Below, in pieces: positions 1 to 8,512 of a DNA stretch of 64,000 nucleotides. The DNA lies in assembly GCA_015665455.1 (NCBI GenBank), contig JADFAD010000003.1:310001-374000 (forward strand). Direction: 5' to 3'. The notes beneath the pieces were generated by a model, which saw only the letters and a list, made by a program, of their open reading frames with translations, had not been told where the DNA came from and ran no database searches. Origin of the DNA: Oceanospirillaceae bacterium (GTDB lineage: Bacteria > Pseudomonadota > Gammaproteobacteria > Pseudomonadales > Litoribrevibacteraceae). How positions within the stretch are numbered: the stretch's first letter is position 1; each line of letters begins with the position of its first letter. The position numbers and the translations under genes were made by a program.

Positions 1-166
1 ATTAGCCGCCTTTTTTACATCGCTTGAGGGGCAGAAGTCTGATGCTCCAAGCCTCTATCCGAGCTAGCCCTATGCCATTTAATTAGCGTGCAAAGCCGTC
101 AAAGAGTGTTTAAGCTGACTATTATAAAAATTTAATGGATTAGCAAACAAACAGGAGAAACTCCGA
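1..166. other. left-edge non-coding stretch
   Basis: No open reading frame with recognisable content is seen here. The last part is AT-rich and ends in an AGGAGA ribosome binding site a few bases before the first gene, so it probably carries that gene's promoter. I found no RNA gene in it. Confidence 0.4.
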
Positions 167-1414
167 ATGTTGAAACACTCTTTGGTCGCTTGCACGCTAC
201 TGGCTTCCTCGTTCTCTTTCCCAACATTAGCCAGTTCTGAGTTCGACGATTTCAAAAAACAACATTTAAAGGAGTCTCAACAATATTCATCACAGCAAAA
301 AGATGAATTCAAAGCCTACGTAAATGCAAATAAACTCGCTTTTAAGCAATACAAAGAAGAACTCAGCCAAGTCTGGGGTAAAGACGTAGCCATCAGCGAT
401 CAAACCACTTGGATCACCCATACCGATGATCTGCACACTCGCAATGAAGTTGACTTTAAAAAAGAAGAAATTCGAATCACGCTCATTGTTGATGACGAAA
501 CAGATAATGAACAAATCACTAAAAGCATTGAAGAACAGTTAAAGCGCTTGGCTGACACATCAGTGAATCAAGCACAAAAAGATGATCCTATAAGCAAAAA
601 AGTAGAGACAATAATCTCTGCCCAACCGATTGCCCCCAAACTGCCTCCGAAAGCCAAACCAGATTTGAAGCCTGTAATCCAACTCACTGAAAGCCCTATC
701 GACACTGTTAATGCAGACAAAGAAATTGAGAAACTGGTTCAACAGGCCGTAATCGTTAAAAAGCCCGCACCAAAACCTGTAAAGCAACTGAAACAAACAA
801 ACCAAAAAGTAATCGATAAGAATGTTGATAAGAAAAGAATTGTTGTCACTATCCCCCTGCCCAAAGTTGCTGTTCACTCTAAAGCCAAGCGATTCACTCA
901 GCCGGTTACTAATTCCTCAGATAAATGGAAAATTGATTCAGCGCTTGTATTGGCCGTCATCCATTCAGAAAGTAGTTTTAATCCTATGGCCCGTTCGCAC
1001 ATCCCTGCTTATGGGCTGATGCAAATTGTCCCTAGATCTGCTGGCCAAGATGCTTCCGCACTTATCTATGGCAACGCAAAAATGCTGAGCTCGAGTTATT
1101 TATATACTTCCGAAAAGAACATCAACGTTGGCACCGCGTATTTACACATTCTAGACAAGCGCTACTTGAGAAAAATTACGAATCCAGAATCCCGTCTTTA
1201 TTGTGTGATCGCAGCATACAATACAGGCGCAGGAAACGTAGCAAGAGCCTTTACGGGTAAGACATCGGTCACCAAAGCGGCACCTAAAATAAATTCTATG
1301 ACACCGTTTCAGGTTTATAATCACCTGCTTCGAAATTTACCGCATGATGAGACTAAAGATTATTTAAAACGCGTAAGCTCTCGCTATGAAGCGTATAAGA
1401 AAACGACCATTTAA
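167..1414 (+). CDS. mltC: MltC-type lytic murein transglycosylase
   Basis: Cleaves the glycan strand of peptidoglycan to 1,6-anhydro-muropeptides in the periplasm. Residues about 1-23 form a signal sequence. Residues about 25-110 match the MltC N-terminal domain (DUF3393: FDDFKKQHL, QVWGKDVAISD), a proline/lysine-rich linker follows, and from about 255 an SLT domain carries the catalytic Glu268 in HSESSFNP, then YGLMQIVP and AAYNTGAGNVARAF. At 415 residues it is slightly longer than E. coli MltC because of the linker. The only cysteine near the N-terminus is Cys9 (LVAC), very early for a lipobox, so it may be a soluble periplasmic form rather than a lipoprotein. An AGGAGA site supports the start. 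Confidence 0.85.
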   Translation: MLKHSLVACTLLASSFSFPTLASSEFDDFKKQHLKESQQYSSQQKDEFKAYVNANKLAFKQYKEELSQVWGKDVAISDQTTWITHTDDLHTRNEVDFKKEEIRITLIVDDETDNEQITKSIEEQLKRLADTSVNQAQKDDPISKKVETIISAQPIAPKLPPKAKPDLKPVIQLTESPIDTVNADKEIEKLVQQAVIVKKPAPKPVKQLKQTNQKVIDKNVDKKRIVVTIPLPKVAVHSKAKRFTQPVTNSSDKWKIDSALVLAVIHSESSFNPMARSHIPAYGLMQIVPRSAGQDASALIYGNAKMLSSSYLYTSEKNINVGTAYLHILDKRYLRKITNPESRLYCVIAAYNTGAGNVARAFTGKTSVTKAAPKINSMTPFQVYNHLLRNLPHDETKDYLKRVSSRYEAYKKTTI

Positions 1415-1442
1415 ATCGCTTTTGATAGGTCATGAAGCGTTA

Positions 1443-2255
1443 TTAGCGATCTGCTATTAACGCTTCAGAAGAATATGTATTCAAATACTTGCTGTGATTA
1501 TCTTTATTCAGAAATCCACCACTGATGTAATCTCTGCTGTAAAAGATCTCATTCAATACACCGTCGTTAATCATCTCACTCAACGCCCTTCGAATGTCAT
1601 CAGCACTGCCTTGGTTGCTTGATTTATGCGACAGATATAAGTCTGCGATGGCGGTACCAATGGTTAATACACGCTTTAATTTTCTTGGATCAATGCCCAG
1701 TGTATCTATACCGTAAAAAATTGATTGATCGGCACTGACAACCGCAGACACATGCCCTTTAATCAGCATTTTAAGCCCTTGATTCATGTCTTTAACGGGT
1801 ACTTTGATTATGTCTTCATTCTTATCAAATGAAGGACCATAGACAGCACCTCTGACATGAGCAACACGCTCTCCGTTCAAGTCAGCAAGATTCTGAATTG
1901 GCTTATGATTCGCTAGCGAAACCGCGATAATGTCTGCTTTGACAATGGTTCCTAATGAAGTACCAATTTTATCGGACAAAGCGCCTTTGTACAGAACGGC
2001 AAGATCACATTTACCCAGTTCTATATCTTTGAGCACCCTAGGATAAGGTCTCATTTTGTTGATAAGAGGCTGTCCCAATTTCTTTTCAAGACGATCTGCA
2101 AAACTGACCAATAAGCCTTCGTGCTTACCTTCCGCCTTTTCTATCCCCCAAGGCATGACATTGCTAGTAGAAATCAAAAGCTCATCACTTGCATGTACAA
2201 AAGGCGTCAAAATAACAGCAAATAAAAACACAGCAACAGATATCTTATATAACAC
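1443..2255 (-). CDS. periplasmic amino-acid-type solute-binding protein (SBP_bac_3)
   Basis: 270 residues with an N-terminal signal peptide ending at about VHAS. The body has the family 3 solute-binding fold: an early strand (LLISTSNVMPWG), a central DLNGERVAHVRGAVYG hinge segment and an RALSEMINDGVLNEIF C-terminal helix. Proteins of this family bind amino acids or small polar solutes for ABC import or sensing. No permease or ATPase gene lies beside it, so it may be an orphan binding protein. The ligand cannot be read from the sequence. It converges on the transglycosylase gene with only 28 bases between the stops. Confidence 0.7.
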   Translation of the reverse strand: MLYKISVAVFLFAVILTPFVHASDELLISTSNVMPWGIEKAEGKHEGLLVSFADRLEKKLGQPLINKMRPYPRVLKDIELGKCDLAVLYKGALSDKIGTSLGTIVKADIIAVSLANHKPIQNLADLNGERVAHVRGAVYGPSFDKNEDIIKVPVKDMNQGLKMLIKGHVSAVVSADQSIFYGIDTLGIDPRKLKRVLTIGTAIADLYLSHKSSNQGSADDIRRALSEMINDGVLNEIFYSRDYISGGFLNKDNHSKYLNTYSSEALIADR

Positions 2256-2388
2256 TTTGATTTACCAATAATAATACAGGGATTTATATGCCGCATAGTA
2301 CCATAGCGAAAGAGATTTCCAACTACCTCCCTACACATTCGCTCTTGTTTTTAAACGACATCCAGACCATAAACAATCCACATATAGA

Positions 2389-2405
2389 CTTATTTTACAA
2401 ATAAG
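2389..2405. promoter_or_regulatory. inverted repeat upstream of the toxin-antitoxin operon
   Basis: CTTATTT-TAC-AAATAAG is a perfect 7-bp inverted repeat 38 bases before the antitoxin start, with a further partial half (AATAAGACTT) just downstream. Xre-type antitoxins commonly repress their own promoter, so this is a candidate operator. That role is inferred. Confidence 0.45.
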
Positions 2406-2443
2406 CTCACAATAAGACTTACCTGATAAATGAGGCATGAACC

Positions 2444-2839
2444 ATGATTAATACACATGAAAACAGAATGGCCGAGCAACAAGCCCCAAAGGCATTTAGA
2501 GTTGCTCTTAATATTCTAGAAAAGTGGAAGTGCTCAGCCGAACAGAAACAACATATCCTAGGCTTAACGCGCTCTACGTTTTTTAAGTATCAATCAAACT
2601 GTGATTCCGCAAAGCTTACACATGATCAAATTGAGCGCATCAGTTACGTATTAAATATTCATCAAACCCTAGGAATGGTTTTTTCAAATCCTGAAAACCG
2701 TTATGGCTTCATGAAGATGGTAAATCACAACCCTTACTTTAATGGAAAAACGCCCTTGGAACTCATAGCGTCAGGATCGTTCGGCGTTCTCTATGAAGTA
2801 TTTAAGCGGATTGATGCCATGAGATCCGGGCAATGGTAA
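2444..2839 (+). CDS. Xre/MbcA/ParS-family antitoxin (DUF2384)
   Basis: 131 residues. The N-terminal half is a helix-turn-helix (about 22-75: AFRVALNILEKWKCSAEQKQ, then LGLTRSTFFKYQ). The C-terminal half is the toxin-binding DUF2384 segment (ISYVLNIHQTLGMVFSNPENRYGFMK, then GKTPLELIASGSFGVLYEVFKRIDA). It should neutralise the RES toxin encoded directly downstream and autoregulate the operon. GAGG eight bases before the ATG supports this start. Its stop overlaps the toxin start, as expected for a coupled pair. Family assignment is firm; cognate function is inferred from the neighbour. Confidence 0.88.
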   Translation: MINTHENRMAEQQAPKAFRVALNILEKWKCSAEQKQHILGLTRSTFFKYQSNCDSAKLTHDQIERISYVLNIHQTLGMVFSNPENRYGFMKMVNHNPYFNGKTPLELIASGSFGVLYEVFKRIDAMRSGQW

Positions 2840-3537
2840 TGAACCTTCAAGAACTACCAAAGAGAAAACGAATTAAACAAGACGCCTATCGGCTGATTAA
2901 TTCTAAGTATCCCCCCATTGACCTATTCGACGACGTGGCAGACCCAGAAGAATTTGACGCTGTGTTTGCCATTCAGTCGTTAACGAACCCAAGAATTCAA
3001 ACAGAAATAGGTAACATGGCTTTAATTTCAATCGAGGAAATTCCCTTTGGAATAACAGGATGCAGCTACGCCACATCGCCTTTCACACACGTTAACCCTG
3101 ATGGCAGTCGATTTAGCGATGGGAGCTTTGGGTTACTGTACCTTGCGGACACAATTGAAACGGCTATTGCAGAAACACGATTTCATCAAGAACGTTTTTT
3201 TAAGAACGTAGAAGGCCTGCATTATGACACCGTTATGATGCGAGGCCTCAAGTTTAATTTTACAGGTAACTTAGTAGACTTTTGCAACCCTGAACTGATA
3301 GATATCTACAACCCAGACCCGAATCAATACCATGCAGCAAGATCATTCGGTACTCAGGGTTACAAATCTAAAGCGGAAGGATTCGAATACCTTTCTGTGC
3401 GCCAAAAAGACGCCATTTGTTGGGCTTTGTTTTCGCCAAAAGACGTGCACTCGGCAATTCAATCGAAACATTATGAGTTTGTGTTTGATGGCGAAAAGAT
3501 AAGTGATGTTCGTGAAGTGTCATCCCTCGGCATGTAA
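2833..3537 (+). CDS. RES-domain toxin (NAD-degrading type)
   Basis: 234 residues of the RES family, whose studied members deplete NAD+ by phosphorolysis or ADP-ribosyl transfer. Recognisable are the early Arg in AYRLINSKYPPI, the Glu-bearing FGLLYLADTIETAIAETRFHQ core, and the late segment ending near YEYL-type residues (FEYLSVRQKDAICWALFSP). Translation starts inside the antitoxin gene, at 2833 or at the in-frame ATG six bases later. The gene end overlaps the convergent hydrolase gene by 18 bases. The length is normal for RES toxins with an N-terminal extension, and no lesion is visible, so it should be active. Confidence 0.87.
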   Translation: MVMNLQELPKRKRIKQDAYRLINSKYPPIDLFDDVADPEEFDAVFAIQSLTNPRIQTEIGNMALISIEEIPFGITGCSYATSPFTHVNPDGSRFSDGSFGLLYLADTIETAIAETRFHQERFFKNVEGLHYDTVMMRGLKFNFTGNLVDFCNPELIDIYNPDPNQYHAARSFGTQGYKSKAEGFEYLSVRQKDAICWALFSPKDVHSAIQSKHYEFVFDGEKISDVREVSSLGM

Positions 3538-4494
3538 AGCAAGATGAGCCAAAAGAATTGAGTTCACTTCTTTTGGCTTTTCGATGTGTAAAAAATGCCC
3601 CGCCTTGACGGACTCTATGGTTAGCCCTTTCTTAAAGCACTCTGAATTGATTAGCTTCCAGGTTCCTGCATAAATACAACCATCGTCTTCGCCACGCACC
3701 AACAAGGTCGGTACATGAATATCCCCGTGCATGTATTTCTTAGCGGATGGAGAACGCAATGCTCGGTAATACCCCAGTGCAGCCTGTTTGAGCCTCTTAT
3801 CAGACAATACCGCTTTAATTGCTTTTAACTGCTCTTCAGGAACAATCCAATTTGGACTCCAATCACGATAAAGCTTGTCTATTAGGTTAAAGCCCTTAGC
3901 CTTCATTACATATTCTGCAACGCCTCTTAACTGAAAAAACGCGATGTACCAAGAGTAAACAATCTGTTTCGGCGATTTAAAAATTAAAGTATCAGAAATC
4001 ATATTATAGGGAATGGTTAAAGCCGTTAATGACGCATATTGTTTGGGCTTCTTCCCCACTGCCGCATACGCCGCTATTGCTCCCCAATCATGACCAACGA
4101 TATGAACAGGTTCAGCGCTTATGACACCGACTAACGCGTTAATTTCATTTCCTAAATATTCAAGATCATAATAGTGATTGTCCTTTAAGCTCGAAAGTTC
4201 ATAACCCGGCATGTAAGGACAAACCACCCGAAACCCCGCCTTTACTAATGCGACCAACTGGTAACGGAATGAACTCTTAGTATCAGGAAATCCGTGCAAA
4301 CAAAGAACAACTGGCCCTTCGCCAGCGACTGTTGCCGTGTAGGATCGGCCGTTCGCTTCAAAGCATTGCTCAGAAACAGCCCCTATCTCTAATGCACCGC
4401 CGTCCAAGGCAAAATGACTAAGACCAGAACGCTTAAGTACCGCTGACATAAACATTAACCTCAAATCACGTGGATATTTAACAAAGAATCTCAA
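3520..4494 (-). CDS. alpha/beta hydrolase, epoxide hydrolase / dehalogenase-like
   Basis: 324 residues. HGFPD (67-71) forms the oxyanion-hole strand, GHDWG (134-138) has Asp136 as nucleophile, and AGHFLHIEKP near the C-terminus supplies the general-base His. An Asp nucleophile points to the epoxide hydrolase or haloalkane dehalogenase branch rather than to esterases. The substrate is not evident. The start overlaps the end of the upstream ferritin-like gene by 17 bases, so the two are one operon. Downstream it overlaps the RES toxin gene tail to tail. The first residues (MRFFVKYPRD) could be replaced by a start at the inner Met14 or Met16. Confidence 0.82.
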   Translation of the reverse strand: MRFFVKYPRDLRLMFMSAVLKRSGLSHFALDGGALEIGAVSEQCFEANGRSYTATVAGEGPVVLCLHGFPDTKSSFRYQLVALVKAGFRVVCPYMPGYELSSLKDNHYYDLEYLGNEINALVGVISAEPVHIVGHDWGAIAAYAAVGKKPKQYASLTALTIPYNMISDTLIFKSPKQIVYSWYIAFFQLRGVAEYVMKAKGFNLIDKLYRDWSPNWIVPEEQLKAIKAVLSDKRLKQAALGYYRALRSPSAKKYMHGDIHVPTLLVRGEDDGCIYAGTWKLINSECFKKGLTIESVKAGHFLHIEKPKEVNSILLAHLALHAEG

Positions 4495-5299
4495 CTGCTT
4501 CAGCTGAATATTTCTCGGACAACTTCAATATATGTTCAGGAATTTGGATCTTATAAGGGCTGTACGCAGGGCTAAGAGGATGCAACAGCGCTCTTACGAA
4601 CGGGCCAAGCTCCGTTCTTAGAAACAACTTAAGTCGCTCTTTAGCGCCCTTTTTACCGCCAAATTCAAGCGCGATGCGCTCTTTATCTTGCTTCAGCATA
4701 ATGCTCATTGCGTCCATAACAAATGAACCAATGTGTCTCAAGACAAACACCGACATCTTGGCTCTATAAAAGTAACCACCGAATAAATTCTGATAAACAT
4801 CAAACGCAACCGTTCTATGTTCAATCTCCTCCATGAAATGCCAACGGAACATGTCACCCGCAGCTCCGGTAGTTCTTTGACAAATGCCATCATCCAGTGC
4901 CGCAAGAGATAACCCCGTTGTTATTGCTTCAAAGCCTTCGCAATAGCCAATGTTAAATTTAAGATCTTTATCTTTAAGAAAGGCGTCATAGTCTTGTTGC
5001 AGGCGCTCTTCTAGCGCGGCTAATTCAGGATAATGGCTGCAAATGACCTCATTATATTGCTGGTGCTGTTTGAAGTGTTGAGCTTCCTGTTTATTAAACA
5101 GCACCATATTTTCTTTGAGTTTAGGGTCCCTCACATACGGCAACGCGCGCTTAAAAGATTTAATTAAAAAAGGCTCCAAGTATGGCAACACAAGAGAAAT
5201 TGCATTCAAAAAACACGCCCCTTCTGGGTCATTATCTACAAAGAAAGGGTCCATCGTGTTTTCAATATCAAAAAACATTTTACGAACAGTAATAGTCAC
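4478..5299 (-). CDS. ferritin-like metal-dependent hydrolase family protein (PF10118)
   Basis: 273 residues of the family annotated as predicted metal-dependent hydrolases. The helical core holds two carboxylate/His motifs, KQEAQHFKQH near residue 71 and MEEIEHRTVAFDVYQ near 155, plus Glu in EGFEAITTG. This is the EX2H pattern of ferritin-like di-metal proteins. The reaction is unknown; the hydrolase label comes from the family name, and a di-iron oxidase role is equally possible. It is first gene of a two-gene operon with the alpha/beta hydrolase, downstream of an AraC regulator on the same strand. Confidence 0.75.
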   Translation of the reverse strand: MTITVRKMFFDIENTMDPFFVDNDPEGACFLNAISLVLPYLEPFLIKSFKRALPYVRDPKLKENMVLFNKQEAQHFKQHQQYNEVICSHYPELAALEERLQQDYDAFLKDKDLKFNIGYCEGFEAITTGLSLAALDDGICQRTTGAAGDMFRWHFMEEIEHRTVAFDVYQNLFGGYFYRAKMSVFVLRHIGSFVMDAMSIMLKQDKERIALEFGGKKGAKERLKLFLRTELGPFVRALLHPLSPAYSPYKIQIPEHILKLSEKYSAEAVEILC

Positions 5300-5416
5300 G
5301 GCATCAACCTTTTTTATTTTTTAAAAAGAGTAAAGCGAGGGCTTAGATGTGACTATGTTTTGAGGTGTTGCGACGTGTCTGAGCGCGCCAAAGGCACATT
5401 TAGTTGTTCAGATGTT

Positions 5417-6427
5417 TTATTCTAGAACAGCAGATCGACGATATTGTGCCGGCCATTGCCCCTCGTACTTCTTAAACGCTTTGGAATAGGACGCCCGATC
5501 AGAAAAACCAAAATGCACAGCGATGTCTTCTAAGCTTTGTTCCGTTTTAAGTAATAACAACTTACTTTGATCTATTAATGTTCTGTATTTCAACTCTGAA
5601 AACGTTGTGCCCTCTTCTTTCAATCGGCGCTGTAACGAACGACTGCTCATTCCACAGTGTTTAGCGATATCGTCAATCAAAACGACATCAGGAAATGACA
5701 CATTACGCACACACTGGACGACATTTAATTTAATGCCTTGCAGCTTGATGATCTGCTCAGTTTTATTGAATAGGCTTTCTTTCGCTTTTTGGTGCAAGAC
5801 AGTGCTGAAAGATGGCAACGTGTTATCACAGAACGATTCTTTAAATATTTGCTGATTCAAAGGTTGGTTAAATAGAACCGGCACACCGAAATAGTCTTCA
5901 TACTCCTGTTTGCCTCCCTCGTCAGAAAAAGTAAAGTGAACTTCTTGAATCAGATCTGAAATCAACAACCCTTGAGGCAAAAAACGCTTAGTAAGCCCTA
6001 AGGAAACTTCCGCCATAAATCGTTGCTGTAGAACAGGTAACGACTGAACATCGCATATAAAATAATCCTGCCCAGCAACCGTAGAATAAAATAAACGCAT
6101 TCCAATGTAATTATATGGGCCGACTTCCATGAGGCTTTCCATCGAAGATCGAGCCGTTTGTCCCGTTGTTAAGACGGTCAAAATCTCAGTAAACGGCTCA
6201 AAACTCATTTCACTGATAAACTGAAGGAATGTATTGAAAGGCGCCAAAGGCAACAAAGCTAATGCAAAAGCATCCAGTTCGCTGCTAAAAACAGTACTCT
6301 GACTTTCTATATCAAAGGTTTGATCATCCAATGCTTTCTGAACAGGAACACCGTAACACGCAGCAGTGTGCGCCATAGCATGAACGAACGATATAGGTAA
6401 TACAGGATCAAATAGCGTGTTTTTCAT
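5417..6427 (-). CDS. AraC-family transcriptional regulator with arabinose-binding-like sensor domain
   Basis: 336 residues. The N-terminal 200 residues form the Arabinose_bd (PF12625) sensor typical of regulators of lipid, alcohol and hydrocarbon genes. The C-terminal HTH_18 begins near 245 (DDIAKHCGMSSRSLQRRLKEEG) and ends in DRASYSKAFKKYEGQWPAQYRR. It precedes the ferritin-like/hydrolase operon on the same strand with 117 bases between, and probably controls it in response to a hydrophobic ligand. That link is from position only. Confidence 0.85.
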   Translation of the reverse strand: MKNTLFDPVLPISFVHAMAHTAACYGVPVQKALDDQTFDIESQSTVFSSELDAFALALLPLAPFNTFLQFISEMSFEPFTEILTVLTTGQTARSSMESLMEVGPYNYIGMRLFYSTVAGQDYFICDVQSLPVLQQRFMAEVSLGLTKRFLPQGLLISDLIQEVHFTFSDEGGKQEYEDYFGVPVLFNQPLNQQIFKESFCDNTLPSFSTVLHQKAKESLFNKTEQIIKLQGIKLNVVQCVRNVSFPDVVLIDDIAKHCGMSSRSLQRRLKEEGTTFSELKYRTLIDQSKLLLLKTEQSLEDIAVHFGFSDRASYSKAFKKYEGQWPAQYRRSAVLE

Positions 6428-6459
6428 TCATTTATAAAAGCACTTTTACGCTTGATCAA

Positions 6460-8268
6460 TCAACCTTTACTTGGCAATTGTAAGCGCTGAATGGATTGCC
6501 GTAAGGATTGCACCGTCAATCGTTTCTCATTATCAAGTTCATTCAAATCAATTGAATCCAGAAGCCCTACTAACCTTAACTTACTTTCTTCACTATACGA
6601 CATAAGCATTTGATTAATATCAAACACCTTTAGATAAAATAATATCTCTTTAGTTAATTTCCTAGCCTTTAACAGGCTAGAAAGTGATTTCGCTTGCGTT
6701 AAGTAAACCAATGCTTTTTCTGATTTAAACTCAATATTCAATCTAGCCCGTAATGTTAAAGCCAAGGCCTGCTCATAAGGTTGTTGAAGTTGCTCCGCTA
6801 TTTCAACCGCTCTGGACAAGTACACATCACGATCAATAAATCGAATCTCATCATTATCAGAAAGCTGTATAAGCAGAGAGAATATCAGGGCGAGATGTCC
6901 TTCGTTTGTAAGGCGCTTTAGGTGTTCATCCAAGTTTCTATCAGCGCTAAATTTTGCCTCATCCAAAGTCATTGAGATAGAAGCGTCAAACGAAGAACTT
7001 ATCGAGCGTTGTTTATTAATGAAAGATTCTAGCGTCGCCTTCAAATCAGCAACTTGCTTAGACAATAATGAGTTAGGCGCTTTGTCTAGAAACCCTAAAC
7101 TGCGATTGATATTCGAAATAACACCCTCAACATGTCCACGACGGAAGTTCAGAACAGCAAGCCAGTAGTGAATGAACGCGGACAATGATTCGTCATTCTG
7201 GTCAAGTAGCTCATTAAAAATACCTTCAGCATCCTCCCAATCGCCTAAGTAAATTAAACAAACCCCTAAGTAGGCGTTTGACCAAAAGTGATTCGCGTCA
7301 ATTTGCACAGACGCGCCGAAGTAATGTTGAGCCAATGCAGGCCCTTTGCCTTGCAGCGACTGAATCCCCCTTGCGTATTCGTGCATCGCACTAGGAACAT
7401 AATCATATGGAGGGATGTCAACGCGTTTACCAGTAGGGCGAATCAATCGATATATTTCACTTACAATGTCGGGCATTGATACAGCCAAATCCTGTCGGCT
7501 GAAGCTGCCATCAAGATTCTCACCATCAACATGAGCGATGCGGTAGATTAAAACCTGATGGCTGTCTGTTAACTCAACAACGCCACTAATGACCACATCA
7601 AAGTCATACTCTGTAAATAACACCTCGGCCAATTTGCCTTCGCGCATAGTCTGCCGATCAGAAAACGACAAAAGCTGTTGGCTGTTAACGGGGGGGGTGA
7701 CGGTTAAATCTGGGGCTGATAGCAGGTCACTGGCCATCATATCGCTCAAACCGTATTCCACCCAGCTCATGGAAGCAGTATGAGTTTTATTCTCGAACGG
7801 AAGAACCAGCACCTTTAAATTCTTTTCGAGCGGTTCATCAACGGACGAAGCGCGATCATGAAAAAATAACAACCCAGCAGCCATGGTAAGAATAAAAAAG
7901 ATAACCAAAAGACCAATAGAAACGGGCTTAGACGGCATTCGTTTACGGTCGTTCGTTTCCTTAATGACAGGACATATCCATTGATAACCCTTGTTAGGAA
8001 TCGTACGAATGTATTTAGGCGAAGAGGCGGAATCCCCCAACGCTTTTCGTAATTCTAAAATGCTTTGTGAGAGCGATTTTTCACGGAATTGGCCATGTTC
8101 CCATATGGCATCCAGCAACTCCTCTTTGCTAATAACAGTACTGGGGCGCTCTAAAAAGTAACTCAATAAGAGAATAAGTTTATGCCGAAGGAATACAGGT
8201 TCTTCAACACCATCGATCAAAAGAGACCCCCTTGTTGAATCAAATTCAAAGCCACTGCACGTAAACAT
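6460..8268 (-). CDS. CadC-like membrane-bound winged-helix regulator with TPR-type periplasmic domain
   Basis: 602 residues. Residues about 1-100 form an OmpR/CadC winged helix (SKEELLDAIWEHGQFREKSLSQSI, then YIRTIPNKGYQW). One transmembrane helix lies at about 112-135 (SIGLLVIFFILTMAAGLLFF). The remainder is periplasmic: a domain with VLPFENKT and DMMASDLL, as in CadC/ToxR-like regulators, then helical tetratricopeptide-like repeats to the end. Such proteins activate transcription directly from the membrane. It is divergent from the exported hydrolase at 8513, and the shared intergenic stretch carries helically phased GATTTG repeats. Confidence 0.85.
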   Translation of the reverse strand: MFTCSGFEFDSTRGSLLIDGVEEPVFLRHKLILLLSYFLERPSTVISKEELLDAIWEHGQFREKSLSQSILELRKALGDSASSPKYIRTIPNKGYQWICPVIKETNDRKRMPSKPVSIGLLVIFFILTMAAGLLFFHDRASSVDEPLEKNLKVLVLPFENKTHTASMSWVEYGLSDMMASDLLSAPDLTVTPPVNSQQLLSFSDRQTMREGKLAEVLFTEYDFDVVISGVVELTDSHQVLIYRIAHVDGENLDGSFSRQDLAVSMPDIVSEIYRLIRPTGKRVDIPPYDYVPSAMHEYARGIQSLQGKGPALAQHYFGASVQIDANHFWSNAYLGVCLIYLGDWEDAEGIFNELLDQNDESLSAFIHYWLAVLNFRRGHVEGVISNINRSLGFLDKAPNSLLSKQVADLKATLESFINKQRSISSSFDASISMTLDEAKFSADRNLDEHLKRLTNEGHLALIFSLLIQLSDNDEIRFIDRDVYLSRAVEIAEQLQQPYEQALALTLRARLNIEFKSEKALVYLTQAKSLSSLLKARKLTKEILFYLKVFDINQMLMSYSEESKLRLVGLLDSIDLNELDNEKRLTVQSLRQSIQRLQLPSKG

Positions 8269-8385
8269 ATTCGCCTTTTAGTCCTGAGTTCACACAAACG
8301 CTGTTTTTATACAATAACTTTAAGACTAAACAATAACAAATTGATTTTAAAAGACTTAATAAAAGAAATTATTTTAATTCATCTG

Positions 8386-8422
8386 GATTTTACACGATTT
8401 GATTTCGATTTGATCTGATTTG
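8386..8422. promoter_or_regulatory. helically phased GATTTG direct repeats
   Basis: GATTTT at 8386 is followed by GATTTG at 8396, 8407 and 8417, giving steps of 10, 11 and 10 bases. Direct repeats one helical turn apart are what OmpR-type winged-helix proteins bind. They lie between the CadC-like regulator and the divergent hydrolase, so they are a candidate operator for that regulator. The role is inferred. Confidence 0.5.
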
Positions 8423-8512
8423 GTTTGCTCAAAGGGCGCTCAATAACACAATCTCAAACCTCATAAATCACACCCGAACACCAATGAACTACGGTAACTC
8501 ATGAGGTAAAGA

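Noticed and set aside
560-877. Minus-strand frame inside the transglycosylase gene
   Set aside because: It is antisense to a clear MltC coding sequence with low-complexity Phe/Leu content typical of a shadow frame.
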